The translations under genes and the position numbers were made by a program. Below the pieces are notes generated by a model. It saw only the letters and a list, made by a program, of their open reading frames with translations, ran no database searches and was not told the origin of the DNA. A stretch of DNA of 64,000 bases from CAYFWF01 sp964346815 (GTDB lineage Bacteria; Acidobacteriota; Aminicenantia; Aminicenantales; Aminicenantaceae): positions 145,751-209,750 of the forward strand of contig CAYFWF010000050.1 in assembly GCA_964346815.1 (NCBI GenBank). The letters run 5' to 3'. Shown piece after piece: positions 17,280 through 26,068 of this stretch (position 1 is the stretch's first letter; each line of letters begins with the position of its first letter).

Positions 17280-19055
17280 ATGGTTCACATAAGGTCTTTC
17301 CATCGACTATTTTTTCTGTTCTTGTTGCTGGCGATTCTGATAACCACAGCGACTCCTCAGAAGCAGGATAAGCTCACAATCAGGCTCTTGAATGAAATTG
17401 AAGAGAGTGGCAGCGAAGGTGTCTTCACAGCATGGATTTATTTCCGAGATAAAGGCCCCGGGATACTCGAGGGTCTGGAAAAGGCAAGGTCATCTTTGAA
17501 CCTGAAGTCTTTAGAGAGGCGGCTCCGCCACGGCTTTGAGGCTTTGGTGGATGAGCATGATTTACCTGTCTATGAGCCGTATGTCGAAATCGTAAAACAA
17601 TCTGTCATAAAAATCCGGCACGCTTCCCGCTGGCTGAACGCTGTTTCGGTTGAAGCCCAAAGTCCCGGACTGGAAAGAATCGCGAAACATCATTTTGTTC
17701 TGAAGGTGGATAAAGTCTTGGCCTTTACGTACCGTGAACCTGCTCCAGAAGTTCAAATAGAACCAGAAAAGATTCCTTCAAAGGCTGAAGCTCATTTATT
17801 GAATTATGGCCTCTCCTTCGATCAAAACAGCCAGCTCAACGTCCCCCTTTTACATGACTTGGGCTACAGCGGAAAGGGGATCCTCATCTGTATGCTCGAT
17901 TCTGGTTTCAACAATCTTTCTCATCAAGCTTTGGATCATCTGGATGTAATGGTGACCTGGGACTTTGTCAACGGAGATCCCGATGTTTTCGATCAAGAGG
18001 AGCAGATGGGAAGCGGGAATCACGGCACCCATACATTGAGCGTGATTGCGGGGTATGAACCGGGCGAGTTGATTGGGCCTGCCTACGGCGCCAGCTTCAT
18101 TTTGGGTAAAACGGAGAACACCGATTGGGAACGTCACATCGAGGAAGATCACTGGATTGCAGGAGCCGAATGGGCCGATTCTCTGGGCGCGGACATCATC
18201 AGCAGTTCTTTGGGTTACAGAGATCAATTCAGCCATGGAGATATTGATTACAATTGGCAGCATCTGGATGGGAAGAGCACGATTGTGGCTGAGGGAGCGA
18301 ACATCGCTGCAGGCCGAGGCATCCTGATCGTCAACAGCGCAGGAAATGAAGGATCATCTTCACCCCCAGAAAATACCCTGGTTTCCCCCGCTGACAGCCC
18401 TCGAGTCCTGGCCGCAGGAGCCGTAAACGCACAAGGGCACAGGGTGGCGTTTTCTTCCACAGGTCCCACAGCAGATGGGAGGATCAAACCTGATGTCATG
18501 GCCAGGGGTTCGGCTGTCTATTCGGCGAATCCCGAGAACCCTTATGAGTACGATCTTGTCGACGGGACATCCTTTTCCTGCCCCTTGACAGCAGGTGTGG
18601 CTGCTTTGATTCTTGAGATCAATCCCACCTGGACCAATGAAGACGTGATGGAAGCGCTGAAATTGACATCCAGCAGGTATGATTCTCCCGATAATCGTTA
18701 TGGCTGGGGTATCCTCGATGCCTATAAAGCCGCTTTTTATCCTGTAAAAAACCTGCATCCACCCAGAGAATTCGCCGTTAAGAGGCTGGAAAACAGCTAT
18801 GGATTCTTTATCCAGTATGTGGACCAGCTTTCATGGATTCCCAATCCCAGAAACGGGAGCGCTGTGAAATCCTATCGGATATTCGCAAAGGATTTAGATG
18901 GACCAGATCAGCCGTTTGAACTGATAAATGAGGTGGACAGCCAGACTTTTGTCCTTTTGCGGCGAGGATTGCTGGGTGATGAAACATTCCTTTACAAGAT
19001 CACAACTCTCAGCCATTCTGGGGAGGAAAGCGATCCTGACTATGCCCGACTGTAA
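17280..19055 (+). CDS. exported S8-family subtilisin-like serine peptidase
   Basis: 591 residues with signal peptide (LFFLFLLLAILITTATP). The triad is visible: Asp207 in ICMLDSGF, His248 in NHGTHTLSVIAG and Ser431 in DGTSFSCPLTAG. An N-terminal propeptide of about 150 residues precedes the catalytic domain. The last 100 residues, after WGILDAYKAAFYP, form a fibronectin-like tail. It should degrade proteins outside the cell or in the periplasm. ATG 17280 was chosen because the signal peptide begins there; in-frame GTG codons at 17265 and 17271 are possible. The beta-barrel gene follows after 41 bases. Confidence 0.93.
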   Translation: MVHIRSFHRLFFLFLLLAILITTATPQKQDKLTIRLLNEIEESGSEGVFTAWIYFRDKGPGILEGLEKARSSLNLKSLERRLRHGFEALVDEHDLPVYEPYVEIVKQSVIKIRHASRWLNAVSVEAQSPGLERIAKHHFVLKVDKVLAFTYREPAPEVQIEPEKIPSKAEAHLLNYGLSFDQNSQLNVPLLHDLGYSGKGILICMLDSGFNNLSHQALDHLDVMVTWDFVNGDPDVFDQEEQMGSGNHGTHTLSVIAGYEPGELIGPAYGASFILGKTENTDWERHIEEDHWIAGAEWADSLGADIISSSLGYRDQFSHGDIDYNWQHLDGKSTIVAEGANIAAGRGILIVNSAGNEGSSSPPENTLVSPADSPRVLAAGAVNAQGHRVAFSSTGPTADGRIKPDVMARGSAVYSANPENPYEYDLVDGTSFSCPLTAGVAALILEINPTWTNEDVMEALKLTSSRYDSPDNRYGWGILDAYKAAFYPVKNLHPPREFAVKRLENSYGFFIQYVDQLSWIPNPRNGSAVKSYRIFAKDLDGPDQPFELINEVDSQTFVLLRRGLLGDETFLYKITTLSHSGEESDPDYARL

Positions 19056-19096
19056 TCTGGAGAGAGAGCAGGGGAAAGACCCAAGGAAAAATTGAG

Positions 19097-19663
19097 TTGA
19101 AAAAAGCAAGCATTCTCATTTTTTTGGTTGCGCTTTTACCACAACTCAATTTTGCAGACGACATCGTCCTTGGTATTCAGCTCGGCTACCGTCAGCTCAA
19201 AGACCCTGAGCTGAAGGCCATCTATGGGGGTGGACTGGTCATCAATCCTTACGTGAATTATTTTCCTTCATCAAATTATGGTTTGGAGTTTTCCTATGAG
19301 GGAGGATACAATAAAGAAGCCCCTATCGGTCTCTTTCAGGAAGACAGCACCCTGAGTATCTCTGGTTTTCAGTTGTGCGGCGTGCTCCGCTATCCCGTTT
19401 GGAATATCATCTCCTTTCTTAAAGCCGGAGTCGGTTATTTCTCTTATAGACAGGACATCCAGAGCGAATTCACTCGGCTTAAAGTGGACCATCACAAATG
19501 GGCAACTATCGTGGGAGGCGGGATCCGCTTCAATATGTACAAGGGATTGTTCTTAACAGCGGAAGCCAAGTACATCCCTCTCAAAGTGCAGCCCTTCGAG
19601 ATTCCCGTGGATTTGGGAGGATGGCGGTTTCTTGCTGGTATAGGCTTCCGAATGACGCTATGA
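19097..19663 (+). CDS. small outer-membrane beta-barrel protein
   Basis: 188 residues starting at TTG with AAGGA eight to nine bases upstream. It has a signal peptide (ASILIFLVALLPQLNFA) and alternating hydrophobic/aromatic strands such as YGLEFSYEGGY, GVGYFSYRQD and GLFLTAEAKYIPLKV. It ends in the strand WRFLAGIGFRMTL. This is the pattern of 8-stranded outer-membrane porin-like proteins. No catalytic motif is seen. It lies behind the S8 peptidase gene and is possibly co-transcribed. The cargo or role is unknown. Confidence 0.75.
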   Translation: MKKASILIFLVALLPQLNFADDIVLGIQLGYRQLKDPELKAIYGGGLVINPYVNYFPSSNYGLEFSYEGGYNKEAPIGLFQEDSTLSISGFQLCGVLRYPVWNIISFLKAGVGYFSYRQDIQSEFTRLKVDHHKWATIVGGGIRFNMYKGLFLTAEAKYIPLKVQPFEIPVDLGGWRFLAGIGFRMTL

Positions 19664-19746
19664 AATAATGGGCTAAATCCGCTTACCCCTAGGCACACTC
19701 TCCCTTCCTGTCAGTGAAGCTCGATCTCATGCCGCTCGCTCCCGGA

Positions 19747-19784
19747 TGGCTTCCTTGCTTTCTGACCTGACTGCTGCTGAAACA
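19747..19784 (+). repeat. dispersed intergenic repeat, copy A
   Basis: 38 bases starting TGGCTTCCT and ending CCTGACTGCTGCTGAAACA. The first 9 bases and 16 of the last 19 match copy B at 30081-30118; the middle is shifted. It lies in the gap between the convergent beta-barrel and nqrF genes. Function unknown. Confidence 0.45.
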
Positions 19785-19799
19785 TGCTTTTTGTGATAT

Positions 19800-20903
19800 T
19801 TAGGCAAATTTGTCAAAATATATCTGTCCCTCGGGGACTCCTTTTTCTTTCAGCAACCTGAGGCAGGAGTCCACCATCCCGGGATTCCCGCAGATATAGA
19901 CATCCAGATTGGCTCCTTCTGGAACATATTTTTTTATCAATGCCGTGACCCGGCCTCTTTCTCCTCCCCATGCAGAATCCTCCTCTGCCCTGGATAATGT
20001 GGGAATAAATTTGAATCCAGGCAGCTGTTTTTCCAGATCTCCAAGCTCCTCCACGCAGTACAAGTCATCTGCGGTTCGGGTTCCGAAAAGGAGGGTGGTT
20101 TTCCTCTGGATTTTTTCTCTGCGCATGTACCGGAGGATTGACATGATGGGTGCAAGACCTGTTCCTGTGGCAATCATTAAAATATCCTTTTCCGAGTCGC
20201 GGTAGTAAAAATTTCCGAAAGGGCCGCGTAGGATGATCTCGTCTCCCCGCTTGAGAAATTTGTGAACATAGGTCGAAACGACTCCTTTTTCGATAAGACC
20301 GACATACAGCTCGATCCTGTCACGCTCATGGGGTGAAGACGCGATCGAAAAAGCCCTGTATTCGGGAGTCTCCGAAAACTTGTACTTGGGAACTTCGAGC
20401 TGAATATATTGTCCCGGTTTGAACGCGATGCCTCCATCCGGAGAGATGATCTCGAGGATGAGTCCTTTGATATATGGAGTAAAGCCGAAGATGCGTTCCA
20501 CTCTGGCGCTGAATTCTTTTATCGAAAAGAGATCCTCTGGAATCTCGATGAGAAGGTCATTCCTTACCTTGACCTGACAGGAGAGGCGTACATGATCTTC
20601 GACCTCCCGGGCGGAAAGGTAGGGAGTTTCCGTAGGGAGTACAGAGCCACCGCCCGCAAGTACTTTCACCTTGCAGTAGGCACAGGTCCCTTTTCCCCCG
20701 CAGGCGGACGGAATGAATATCCCTTTCTCCTGTAAGCTGAAAAGAAGAGGACTTCCGCCTTTAACAGTTATGCTTTTTTCTCGATTGATGGTTATCTGGC
20801 ATTCACCATAGTTGGCGATAAAGATATCCGCGAGTTCGAGGAGAAGGGCAAGAAGTGCACCCATTCCGCTGATGACGAGTACGGTGATGATCAACGGTGA
20901 CAC
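19800..20903 (-). CDS. nqrF: Na+-translocating NADH:quinone oxidoreductase subunit F
   Basis: 367 residues starting at GTG, with GAGGAGAGCC directly upstream. One N-terminal membrane helix anchors the protein. A plant-type 2Fe-2S ferredoxin domain carries Cys68, Cys74, Cys77 and Cys109 (SACGGKGTCAYC and LSCQ). An FNR-like module follows with the FAD motif YRAFSIASSP and the NADH-binding motif GTGLAPIMSIL. NqrF oxidises NADH and passes electrons into the Nqr membrane complex. It is somewhat shorter than the roughly 408-residue Vibrio protein. It is the last gene of the operon, 24 bases after nqrE. Confidence 0.92.
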   Translation of the reverse strand: MSPLIITVLVISGMGALLALLLELADIFIANYGECQITINREKSITVKGGSPLLFSLQEKGIFIPSACGGKGTCAYCKVKVLAGGGSVLPTETPYLSAREVEDHVRLSCQVKVRNDLLIEIPEDLFSIKEFSARVERIFGFTPYIKGLILEIISPDGGIAFKPGQYIQLEVPKYKFSETPEYRAFSIASSPHERDRIELYVGLIEKGVVSTYVHKFLKRGDEIILRGPFGNFYYRDSEKDILMIATGTGLAPIMSILRYMRREKIQRKTTLLFGTRTADDLYCVEELGDLEKQLPGFKFIPTLSRAEEDSAWGGERGRVTALIKKYVPEGANLDVYICGNPGMVDSCLRLLKEKGVPEGQIYFDKFA

Positions 20904-20927
20904 GGCTCTCCTCTGTTTGTATTCATT

Positions 20928-21527
20928 TCACTGTACCCGGATCATTCCGCTGAAGGCCAGAAAGGCCAGCGCCAGCAGACCGGTAATGATCAGGGTAATA
21001 GCTGGTCCTTCCAGTCCCCTGGGAAGTTTGGATGTTTTTTGCAGCTTTTCCCGGATGGCGCTTATGGAAATGATAGCCATCATCCACCCGATCCCGCTTC
21101 CAGCCCCATAAGCAAGCGATTGAACAAAATCGTATTTCCGGATCACCATAAAAAGTGAAGCGCCGAAAATAGCACAGTTCACGGTAATCAAAGGAAGGAA
21201 GATTCCCAATACATAATAGAGGGAGGGAAAAAACCGCTCCACTGTCATTTCGACCAGTTGAACGAAGGCAGCGATCACCATGATAAATACAATGAAGCGG
21301 AAATGTTCGAGCCCCAATGGAATTAAAATCTTGTAAAAGACGAGGTTGTTAAGGGCAGTCGTGGATGTCATGACGAACACAACCGCAGCGCCCATCCCCA
21401 ATGCCGATTTTTTCTCTCTTGAAATAGACAAAAAAGGACACAGTCCGAGAAAGTTAGTCAGAAGAATATTGTTTGTGAAAATCGCAGCAAAAAACAGAGC
21501 CGACGGGTCTACCTGACTCATCGTCAT
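20928..21527 (-). CDS. nqrE: Na+-translocating NADH:quinone oxidoreductase subunit E
   Basis: 199 residues, polytopic, the usual size of NqrE/RnfA. Cys30 (FLGLCPFLSIS) and Cys118 (ITVNCAIFGASLF) are the two conserved cysteines that, with those of NqrD, hold the iron centre inside the membrane. Assignment to Nqr rather than Rnf follows from the neighbouring NqrF. It starts 3 bases after the nqrD stop codon; an in-frame ATG two codons later is equally possible. Confidence 0.92.
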   Translation of the reverse strand: MTMSQVDPSALFFAAIFTNNILLTNFLGLCPFLSISREKKSALGMGAAVVFVMTSTTALNNLVFYKILIPLGLEHFRFIVFIMVIAAFVQLVEMTVERFFPSLYYVLGIFLPLITVNCAIFGASLFMVIRKYDFVQSLAYGAGSGIGWMMAIISISAIREKLQKTSKLPRGLEGPAITLIITGLLALAFLAFSGMIRVQ

Positions 21528-21530
21528 CTT

Positions 21531-22148
21531 TTACTTTTTCTCCTCGCTTGGCTGAGGACGGAAATATTTCATGATCCAGACCATGATGCCCAAGGTGAAA
21601 AAAGCTCCTGGCGCTGTAATCATGATCGTCCATTGCACAAAACCCTCCGGCATGACCGTAAATCCCAAGAGGGTTCCAAATCCAAGAGGTTCCCTGACAA
21701 ACGCGATAGCTATCAGGACCAGCGAATAGCCCAGGCTCATCCCCAGCCCGTCCAAGAACGAAGCCAAAGGAGGATGGTGTCTGGCGAAAGCCTCAGTGCG
21801 CCCCATGATGATGCAGTTCGTGATAATCAACGCGACATAAGGCCCCAGGGCTTCGCTGATATCAGGAAGGTATGCCTTGATCAGGATGTCCACCACGATA
21901 ACGTAGGAGGCAATGATCAATGTTTGTACCATCATTCGGATGCGGATGGGGGTGTATTTCCTCAAAAGAGAGACCGTTAAGGAGGACATACAAACCGTAA
22001 AGATCAAGCCTGCGTCCATCACCAGAGTGTTCACCATCAAGTTTGTCACGGCCAGGGTGGAGCAGATGCCGAGGATCTGTCTGAGCACGGGATTGTCCTT
22101 CCACAATCCCGTCAGAAAAATTTCCTTTTTAGGCGGAAGATTCGGCAT
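21531..22148 (-). CDS. nqrD: Na+-translocating NADH:quinone oxidoreductase subunit D
   Basis: 205 residues, polytopic, NqrD/RnfE family. The iron-centre cysteines are present at Cys29 (QILGICSTLAVTN) and Cys112 (ITNCIIMGRTEAFA). The ATG follows the nqrC stop codon with no intervening base, so coupled translation is expected. Together with NqrE it forms the pseudo-symmetric core that passes electrons across the membrane. Confidence 0.92.
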   Translation of the reverse strand: MPNLPPKKEIFLTGLWKDNPVLRQILGICSTLAVTNLMVNTLVMDAGLIFTVCMSSLTVSLLRKYTPIRIRMMVQTLIIASYVIVVDILIKAYLPDISEALGPYVALIITNCIIMGRTEAFARHHPPLASFLDGLGMSLGYSLVLIAIAFVREPLGFGTLLGFTVMPEGFVQWTIMITAPGAFFTLGIMVWIMKYFRPQPSEEKK

Positions 22149-22787
22149 CTATCCCTTTCCTTTGACCGAGACCCAAAGCTCCTTCAGAAAATATTCCAGT
22201 TCCTGGTTCAAAAAGGCCTCCACTGCAGAACTTGTGTTCGTCGCTCCTGTGATGGCATCCAGTTCGTTGGGGGCCTTTCCAGTACCAGCAGGTTTCAAAT
22301 AGAAAATATTTCGATCTCCCTGTATGGGATGTAATGGCAAATCCTTGAATTGATCAACAAACCAGTCCTCTGTGATCCGTCCGCCCAGACCAGGAGTTTC
22401 GCTGTGTTGATAGAAGGCGATTCCGAGGACTCTCGTGCCTTCAGGATTGACGCCCACCATGCCTTGAATCGGTCCCCAGAAACCGGGACCTCCTACAGGA
22501 AAAGCATATCCAGCAATGGCTCGTCCATCCTCTTCATACCCGATATACAATGTGGTTTCGTGAACTTCAATATTTTTTACGCGCCTCCTGTAAAACTGAA
22601 GAAGTTCTTTATCTGGGATTCGCTTGCCGATCGGAATATCCAGAACCCTAAGGATGATCCGCTGAAGCTTTATGGCCCGGTTGAGAGCGATTTTTCTTTC
22701 GCTCAGAGCTTTGACCGCACTGACCAAAGATGCGAAAAACAGCGTGACCAGAAACATATAAAAAACAGATAGCGCCAGTTTTTTCAT
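22149..22787 (-). CDS. nqrC: Na+-translocating NADH:quinone oxidoreductase subunit C (flavinylated)
   Basis: 212 residues with one N-terminal membrane helix (LALSVFYMFLVTLFFASLVS). The covalent FMN site is intact: D177-A-I-T-G-A-T183, fitting the ApbE flavinylation pattern DxxTGAT, so an ApbE flavin transferase must be encoded elsewhere. The open frame extends upstream to 22946, but the conserved protein starts at ATG 22787. That ATG overlaps the nqrB stop as ATGA. The upstream 53 codons are out-of-frame nqrB sequence. Confidence 0.92.
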   Translation of the reverse strand: MKKLALSVFYMFLVTLFFASLVSAVKALSERKIALNRAIKLQRIILRVLDIPIGKRIPDKELLQFYRRRVKNIEVHETTLYIGYEEDGRAIAGYAFPVGGPGFWGPIQGMVGVNPEGTRVLGIAFYQHSETPGLGGRITEDWFVDQFKDLPLHPIQGDRNIFYLKPAGTGKAPNELDAITGATNTSSAVEAFLNQELEYFLKELWVSVKGKG

Positions 22788-23767
22788 ATTTTGGCCTTCT
22801 TTTTTTCCTGAATTTGACGTATGGTTTGATCCAGCAGTGGAACAAAAGCATTCATGACAAGCACGGAAAACATCACGCCCTCGGAGAAATTGGAGAAAGC
22901 ACGGAGCACCACGACTAGAGCTCCGATCGTTCCCCCATAGATCCACTGGCCAATTTTGGTTTTTGATCCGCTGACCGGTTCGGTAACCACGAAAAAAGCA
23001 CCGAACAGGAAGGACCCAGCCACCAGTGTGGAGAGAGGATTAGGGATTTGGTCAAATCCGGAAAGCCTGAGGATCCCGCTAAAGAGGCTTCCCCCCAGGA
23101 GACAGGATACAACCAGTCTCCATGAGGCCGCTTTTTTATACACGATAAACAAACCTCCGACCAGGATCAAAAGCGCCGATGTCTCTCCTAAAGAGCCGGA
23201 TGTGCGGCCCAGAAGGAGGTCCTGCCAGGAGAAAGGATCTCCTTGATGAAGGGTGACCAGTGGAGTTGCTCTGGTTAGAGTATCCATTGGACTGGACCAG
23301 TGCGCCGCTCCTCCAACGGCTCCCCAGAAGGGCTCTACCCATCTATTGGTCATGTGGATAGGAAATGTGACGTAGATAAAGCAACGCCCCACCATAGCGG
23401 GATTGAAAACGTTCTGCCCAAATCCTCCAAAAGCCATCTTTCCAAGGCCAACCCCCACCACAATCCCCACAACGGCCATCCAGAAGGGAAGGGCAGGGGG
23501 GAGTGAAAGAGAAAAAATCAAACAGGTGACAAAAACGGCCGAAGTTATCGGTTTTCCTCGAAAAAAGGTAAAAAGGGCTTCGGTAGTGATCCCGCAGATC
23601 AACACTAATCCAGTGAGTGCCAGGGATCTCCAGCCAAAAAGATAGACTGAGCTTATCAAAAGAGGTATGAGGCCATAACAGACCCTCAGCATGGGCTTCT
23701 GAATGAGCAAGACTTTTTTTGGGAATGCAGAAAAATTGAGATGAATTTTACTCGGGGCTCTTTTCAT
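22784..23767 (-). CDS. nqrB: Na+-translocating NADH:quinone oxidoreductase subunit B (flavinylated)
   Basis: 327-residue polytopic protein of the NqrB/RnfD family. Family sequence is clear in GFGQNVFNPAMVGRCF. The FMN attachment motif is D162-T-L-T-R-A-T168-P-L, so both covalent flavins of the complex appear possible. It is shorter than the roughly 410-residue Vibrio NqrB, in the range of RnfD. It is the first gene of the cluster; no nqrA precedes it and the next gene upstream is cysC. A candidate promoter lies so close that the transcript would be nearly leaderless. Confidence 0.9.
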   Translation of the reverse strand: MKRAPSKIHLNFSAFPKKVLLIQKPMLRVCYGLIPLLISSVYLFGWRSLALTGLVLICGITTEALFTFFRGKPITSAVFVTCLIFSLSLPPALPFWMAVVGIVVGVGLGKMAFGGFGQNVFNPAMVGRCFIYVTFPIHMTNRWVEPFWGAVGGAAHWSSPMDTLTRATPLVTLHQGDPFSWQDLLLGRTSGSLGETSALLILVGGLFIVYKKAASWRLVVSCLLGGSLFSGILRLSGFDQIPNPLSTLVAGSFLFGAFFVVTEPVSGSKTKIGQWIYGGTIGALVVVLRAFSNFSEGVMFSVLVMNAFVPLLDQTIRQIQEKKKAKI

Positions 23768-23776
23768 CGAGAGCTA

Positions 23777-23805
23777 AAGGTACTGAAAGGGATCTGTCTT
23801 GTCAA
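23777..23805 (-). promoter_or_regulatory. candidate promoter of the nqrBCDEF operon
   Basis: On the minus strand, a perfect TTGACA (23805-23800) and TACCTT (23782-23777) are separated by exactly 17 bases. The -10 box keeps only the T, A and final T of consensus. The predicted start of transcription is about 3 bases before the nqrB ATG, and no ribosome-binding sequence is seen, so a leaderless message is possible. Confidence 0.45.
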
Positions 23806-23955
23806 TCAGGTTTACAGCCTGTTCTTCAGAAGCAAAGCCTCTTTCAGTCCGGTATATCCTTTGCTCTCGCCTGGTCCTTTAACATCATTCCCCCGGCGCC
23901 CTTCTGGGTGGCTGCGGAACCAGGCGCGCACTCCCCAAATCGCTGGAACCAAGAT

Positions 23956-24585
23956 TTATGTGACTTTTTTCTGCTTTTTCTTGATGATATTTTTCTCCTC
24001 CAGATAACGGATGACCATGTTTGCGCTCTCTTCTAAGTTGAGCTTGTCCGTGTCGATAATGATTTCGGGACTGAGAGGCTCTTCATAGGGCGCGTCGATT
24101 CCAGTGAATTCCTTGATCTCGCCTGCGCGGGCCTTTTTGTAAAGTCCCTTTGGATCTCTTTTCTCTGCCTCATCCAGTGAGACCTTCACGAAAACTTCGA
24201 TAAATTCGCCATCCTCAAGAAGGTGCCGGTTTCTCTCACGGTCCTTGTTGTAAGGAGAGATAAAAGCCGTCATCGTTATGAGGCCGGCGTCAGCAAACAG
24301 CTTGGCGACTTCTCCGATCCGGCGAATATTTTCCTCCCGGTCTTCCGGAGAGAAACCTAAATTTCTGTTCAAGCCATGCCGGATGTTGTCGCCGTCCAAA
24401 ACAAAACAGGGATGGCTGCGCCTGTACAATTCCTCTTCAACGGCGTGGGCGATGGTGGATTTGCCAGAACTCGGAAGCCCGGTAAACCAGATGACTACGC
24501 CTTTCTGGTTGAGGAGCTTTTCCCTGTCCGTTTTGCTCAAGGCTCCTTTGTGCCATGTTATATTGGTCGCTTTTTGGATTGTCAT
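23956..24585 (-). CDS. cysC: adenylylsulfate (APS) kinase
   Basis: 209 residues, full length. The Walker A motif GLPSSGKST is near residue 36. LDGDNIRHGLNRNLGFSPED is the typical APS-binding segment, and VFVKVSLDEAEKRDPKGLYK follows. It phosphorylates adenylylsulfate to PAPS in the cytoplasm. It sits 28 bases behind sat, the enzyme that makes its substrate, so the pair forms a PAPS-producing unit. No PAPS reductase, sulfotransferase or sulfate transporter is seen in the window, so the use of PAPS is open. Confidence 0.95.
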   Translation of the reverse strand: MTIQKATNITWHKGALSKTDREKLLNQKGVVIWFTGLPSSGKSTIAHAVEEELYRRSHPCFVLDGDNIRHGLNRNLGFSPEDREENIRRIGEVAKLFADAGLITMTAFISPYNKDRERNRHLLEDGEFIEVFVKVSLDEAEKRDPKGLYKKARAGEIKEFTGIDAPYEEPLSPEIIIDTDKLNLEESANMVIRYLEEKNIIKKKQKKVT

Positions 24586-24613
24586 TTGTCTTTCTCTGTA
24601 AAAAATTTCAAAA

Positions 24614-25792
24614 TCAGCCTGAGTTAAGGTTCTTGTAATAATTCATCAGAATCTGAGCCACTTCTGGCCGGCTGAATTCCTTGGGGGGCATCTTTCCTTC
24701 AGCCAGCATTTTTCGAAGCTCGGTTCCGCTAATCAGCACCCGGTCTTCTTTACTGTGAGGGCATGTCTTCATAGAAGCCATGCCGTCGCATTTGTGGCAC
24801 CAAAAGGTCCAATCGATCTTCAGAGGCTCCAGGTGCAGCTCTCCCTCTCCAATCTCATCAAAGATGTCTTGGGCATCAAAGGGTCCATAATAATTGCCCA
24901 CGCCGGCGTGGTCACGCCCCACGATCAGATGGCTGCAGCCGTAGTTCTGGCGGAATATGGCATGCAGGATAGCTTCTCGAGGGCCGCCGTAGCGCATCTC
25001 CATTGGATAGACTTTAAGGACCACCCGGTCCTTGGGATAATAGTTGTCCATCAAGACTTCGTAGCATTTCATCCGTATGTCGGCAGGTATGTCATCGGCT
25101 TTGAGTTTGCCCACCAGAGGGTGAATCAGGATGCCATCACTCACTTCCAAGGCGATCTTCGTGCAGTATTCGTGGCTGCGGTGGATGGGATTTCTGGTCT
25201 GGAAGCCGGCCACCGTGCGCCAGCCGAGCTCTGTGAAAATGCTCCGTGTATCCTCTGGGCGGCCGTAATAATCGCCGAATTGCTCAGGATAAGGTCCTTC
25301 ACTGAAAGCCTTGACCGGGCCTGCCAGCAGAACCTCCTTCTGGGCATAGACCTTTGCCACTCCTGGATGGGCTTCATCATCGGTCCGGAAAACATTCTTA
25401 GCCTCAATAACTTTGTCATAAGTGAATTTGTCTTCAACCTTCATGCTGCCCATCAGTTCACCGCTCTCTTCATCCACAAGCGCGACTTCTGAGTTGGTTG
25501 TCAGAGAATCGACCAGATCCTTTGAAACAGAAAGGGTGATCGGGATCGGCCAGAGCGTTCCGTCCGCCATGTGCATATTTTCGACAACACTCTGATAATC
25601 CTCTCTTCCCATGAAGCCTCTGATCGGACTGAAGGCGCCAATAGCCATCATGATCAAGTCTGATGTTTCCCGTGAAGTGAGTTGGACGGATGGGAATGTG
25701 CGTGCTTTTTCCTCCTCCTGCTCTAGTTCATCTTCCTTGAGGAGCAGGGGTTCGAGTTTTCCGCCATGGGGTGGCACAAGTTCCGACGACAT
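24614..25792 (-). CDS. sat: sulfate adenylyltransferase (ATP sulfurylase)
   Basis: 392 residues, the homo-oligomeric Sat type and not the CysD/CysN type. Active-site motifs are clear: QTRNPIHRSHEY and GRDHAGVGNYYGPFDAQDIF. A CHKC...CPH cluster (FWCHKCDGMASMKTCPH) suggests a structural zinc. It makes adenylylsulfate from ATP and sulfate. GGAGGACCAT lies directly before the ATG. It is downstream of the RHH gene by 21 bases and upstream of cysC by 28, so the three genes form one transcription unit. Confidence 0.95.
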   Translation of the reverse strand: MSSELVPPHGGKLEPLLLKEDELEQEEEKARTFPSVQLTSRETSDLIMMAIGAFSPIRGFMGREDYQSVVENMHMADGTLWPIPITLSVSKDLVDSLTTNSEVALVDEESGELMGSMKVEDKFTYDKVIEAKNVFRTDDEAHPGVAKVYAQKEVLLAGPVKAFSEGPYPEQFGDYYGRPEDTRSIFTELGWRTVAGFQTRNPIHRSHEYCTKIALEVSDGILIHPLVGKLKADDIPADIRMKCYEVLMDNYYPKDRVVLKVYPMEMRYGGPREAILHAIFRQNYGCSHLIVGRDHAGVGNYYGPFDAQDIFDEIGEGELHLEPLKIDWTFWCHKCDGMASMKTCPHSKEDRVLISGTELRKMLAEGKMPPKEFSRPEVAQILMNYYKNLNSG

Positions 25793-25813
25793 ATGGTCCT
25801 CCTAATATAAAAT

Positions 25814-26068
25814 TTATAGATAGCCTAAAGACCTCAAGCGCTTCCTAATGGCCTCGATTTCTTCTTTGCTCAGGCTGGCATCTTCGATTTTTTTCAAAAA
25901 TTCAGCCTCACTTTTTGTAGAGACCAAATCACGCAGGACATAAACAACAAAGTCTGTGACCGAGTTGAATCCGCTTCCCGCCACGATCTTCGCGATGCGG
26001 TTGTACAGCGGCCCTGGGATTTTGATGGTCACTTTACTGTCAGCCGCCCTTTTTTTGGTAACACTCAT
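25814..26068 (-). CDS. small ribbon-helix-helix-like protein, probable operon regulator
   Basis: 84 residues. The N-terminal half has the pattern of a ribbon-helix-helix DNA-binding fold: a beta strand (KVTIKIPGPLYNRIAKIV), a turn, then a helix with a conserved-looking SVTDFVVYVLRDLV. The C-terminal half is a charged helix (SLSKEEIEAIRKRLRSLGYL). RHH proteins bind palindromic operators as dimers of dimers. A perfect 24-base palindrome touches the start codon of this very gene. I infer that it represses its own operon, including sat and cysC. The ligand or signal is unknown, and a non-regulatory role is possible. Confidence 0.72.
   Translation of the reverse strand: MSVTKKRAADSKVTIKIPGPLYNRIAKIVAGSGFNSVTDFVVYVLRDLVSTKSEAEFLKKIEDASLSKEEIEAIRKRLRSLGYL

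Noticed and set aside
19800..23767. Annotation of the operon as Rnf
   Set aside because: An NqrF with ferredoxin, FAD and NADH motifs is present and RnfB/RnfC are absent, so Nqr is the better name.
24755..25492. 245-codon open frame on the plus strand
   Set aside because: It is antisense to sat, which is well conserved; it is a shadow frame.
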